From the NCBI RefSeq assembly GCF_001039355.2, contig NW_019776138.1, positions 40,899 through 104,898 on the forward strand: a DNA stretch of 64,000 bases, given 5' to 3'. Numbering within the stretch: the stretch's first letter is position 1; each line of letters starts with the position of its first letter. The position numbers and the translations under genes are program-made. Positions 62,796 through 64,000 of the stretch are shown piece by piece. The notes under the pieces were generated by a model. The model was not told where the DNA came from and did not search any database. It was given only the letters and a program-made list of their open reading frames with translations. This DNA comes from Lingula anatina (Eukaryota > Brachiopoda > Lingulata > Lingulida > Lingulidae).

Positions 62796-63157
62796 ATTTT
62801 CAACGGTGGCAAAAATCCAGTTTTTCTCAAAAATGGTGCATGCTACAATTTACGAGCGAAACTGAAGGACGTTCCCAATCTATCGTGCTGCTTCTGAGGG
62901 GAAATACCTTCAAAGACTCATGTTCAAAAGAAGCATTGCACATAGAGAATGTGTTGACTATTTGGCTGTTCCTTTAGGTATAAAATTGTACTTATTTCTC
63001 CGATGTTATCCTTTCACCATTAAACCAAATTCCTCCTTGTATTGAACCTGTAACGATATTATAAATACATTGATGAGTTTACCATCTTATTTTTTTAATA
63101 ATTTGACAATATTTCTCACATTTCTAACATTGTTACAATTAATTGTATTATTTAAGG

Positions 63158-63412
63158 GACCATTCCCAGACCCTATCGTACTAACTGCGGAACGATCAAT
63201 CTCCGAGGGGATTCTCGCTAAATTGCAATCAACTTAAGCGGTTTAAATGTCTGTCTCGCCTACTTAATCTGGTAGGGGGTAATTAATTATCGTTTAGCAG
63301 CATCAGTAGGCGTGCCAGATATCTAAGTCGCTTAAGCTGAAAGCAATTTAGCGAGAAACCCCTCGGAGATGGATCGATCCTGTCAGATTATCTTGGTATG
63401 GGAACCCAGTCG
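63158..63412. mobile_element. Palindromic MITE-like element, copy 2
   Basis: Long inverted arms: gattctcgctaaattgc near 63211-63227 and gcaatttagcgagaaa near 63344-63359, with outer ends gggaccattcccag and ggtatgggaaccc. The internal ccgcctact/cgcctactt and ggtaattaa blocks match the element at 46013-46217. Confidence 0.6.
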
Positions 63413-64000
63413 AAATGTAAGATGGTAGAAAAAAAACCGTCGAAATAAAGATGACGGGTTTTTCAACCAGGTTTTTATCGGAACTAGTATTTGGATGTCG
63501 ATTTGTCGCTTAAACACGAATAAATGTGTGCCGTTCTCAGGTTTTACATAGGCTTATCACGTCCTGTTTTGTTTAATACACTACCTTTCTACACATTCTA
63601 CACGTCATTTTAACTTAACTGACATTTGTCATAGCATGCTTATAGCATACTAATAGCGAAATTGGTTCTCTCTGAATGATGTTTTAATGAACGTGTTAGC
63701 GATATATTCACGAAAGTAAGAATTTGTGTGCATTATGGTGGCATATTCGTTAATGACGATGCTGTCACCTGTGGTGTAGGAACGTTTCCATTTTCATAAC
63801 AATATCTAAGATAAATCAAGCGTATAGTATACTTAATGAAGAAAGAGGTATGAACATTTTGTTTTGAAGAAAATTATATTAATTTATTCGTGCTGACAAA
63901 GGAATGTCACATGGGCTTAAAAATAAGAAATAAGGTTTTTATAAGGGAACATAGCGTAGCGTCAACTTTCAAATTATGGTCACGGCGGATACTAGAGCGA
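63413..64000. other. Intergenic; no gene recognised
   Basis: AT-rich sequence at the window edge with no supported feature. Confidence 0.4.

Noticed and set aside
61564-62977. Plus-strand open frames across the GPCR
   Set aside because: Antisense shadows of the receptor coding sequence with no domains.

Overview
This window is nuclear DNA from an invertebrate animal. It is AT-rich, its genes are split by short GT-AG introns, and it is full of microsatellites and small transposon remnants. Strong heterozygosity is suggested by pairs of near-identical overlapping segments at scaffold joins. Nothing is prokaryotic. A sex-peptide/myoinhibitory-peptide type GPCR, a Penelope-like retroelement tail and a 'cctccgccaagg' repeat fit a marine invertebrate such as a lophotrochozoan or non-vertebrate deuterostome. 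I cannot name the species.

Five genes are well supported, and I reconstructed their exons by hand from splice sites and reading phase. (1) Fibrillarin, minus strand, 15385-19979, 10 exons, 314 aa. (2) A nine-finger C2H2 zinc-finger protein, minus strand, 20970-23123, 2 exons, 531 aa. (3) and (4) Two divergently transcribed secreted proteins, minus strand 30903-36159 (370 aa) and plus strand 38319-42546 (267 aa). Both have seven exons with identical intron phases and the 5+5 cysteine pattern of vertebrate clusterin (apolipoprotein J), with basic cleavage motifs between the two cysteine clusters. This head-to-head clusterin-like pair is the most interesting content of the window. (5) An intronless class A peptide GPCR, minus strand, 61506-62795, 429 aa, of the sex-peptide receptor family.

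Layout: 1-6.9 kb is two copies of one ~2.86 kb sequence joined by a single N, most likely unmerged contig ends. 6.9-12.7 kb has no gene I can support. 12.7-13.9 kb is a degenerate ~200-bp periodic array. 15.3-23.2 kb holds fibrillarin and the zinc-finger gene in tandem. 24-25.4 kb is a ~162-bp repeat array carrying a hairpin. 25.4-30.8 kb holds small inverted-repeat elements, a 35-bp minisatellite and short candidate terminal exons. 30.9-42.8 kb is the clusterin-like pair. 42.0-47.7 kb is a second overlap duplication around a single N; it repeats the last exon of the plus-strand clusterin-like gene and contains a Penelope-like element 3' end, and one copy carries an extra ~611 bp. 47.7-61.4 kb is mostly intergenic, with a 25-N gap, microsatellites, one dispersed repeat pair and two possible gene remnants. 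The GPCR and another palindromic element close the window.

Fibrillarin and the zinc-finger gene are housekeeping/nuclear genes with no evident functional link to the secreted pair. The two clusterin-like genes share a ~2.2 kb intergenic interval and probably arose by inverted duplication.
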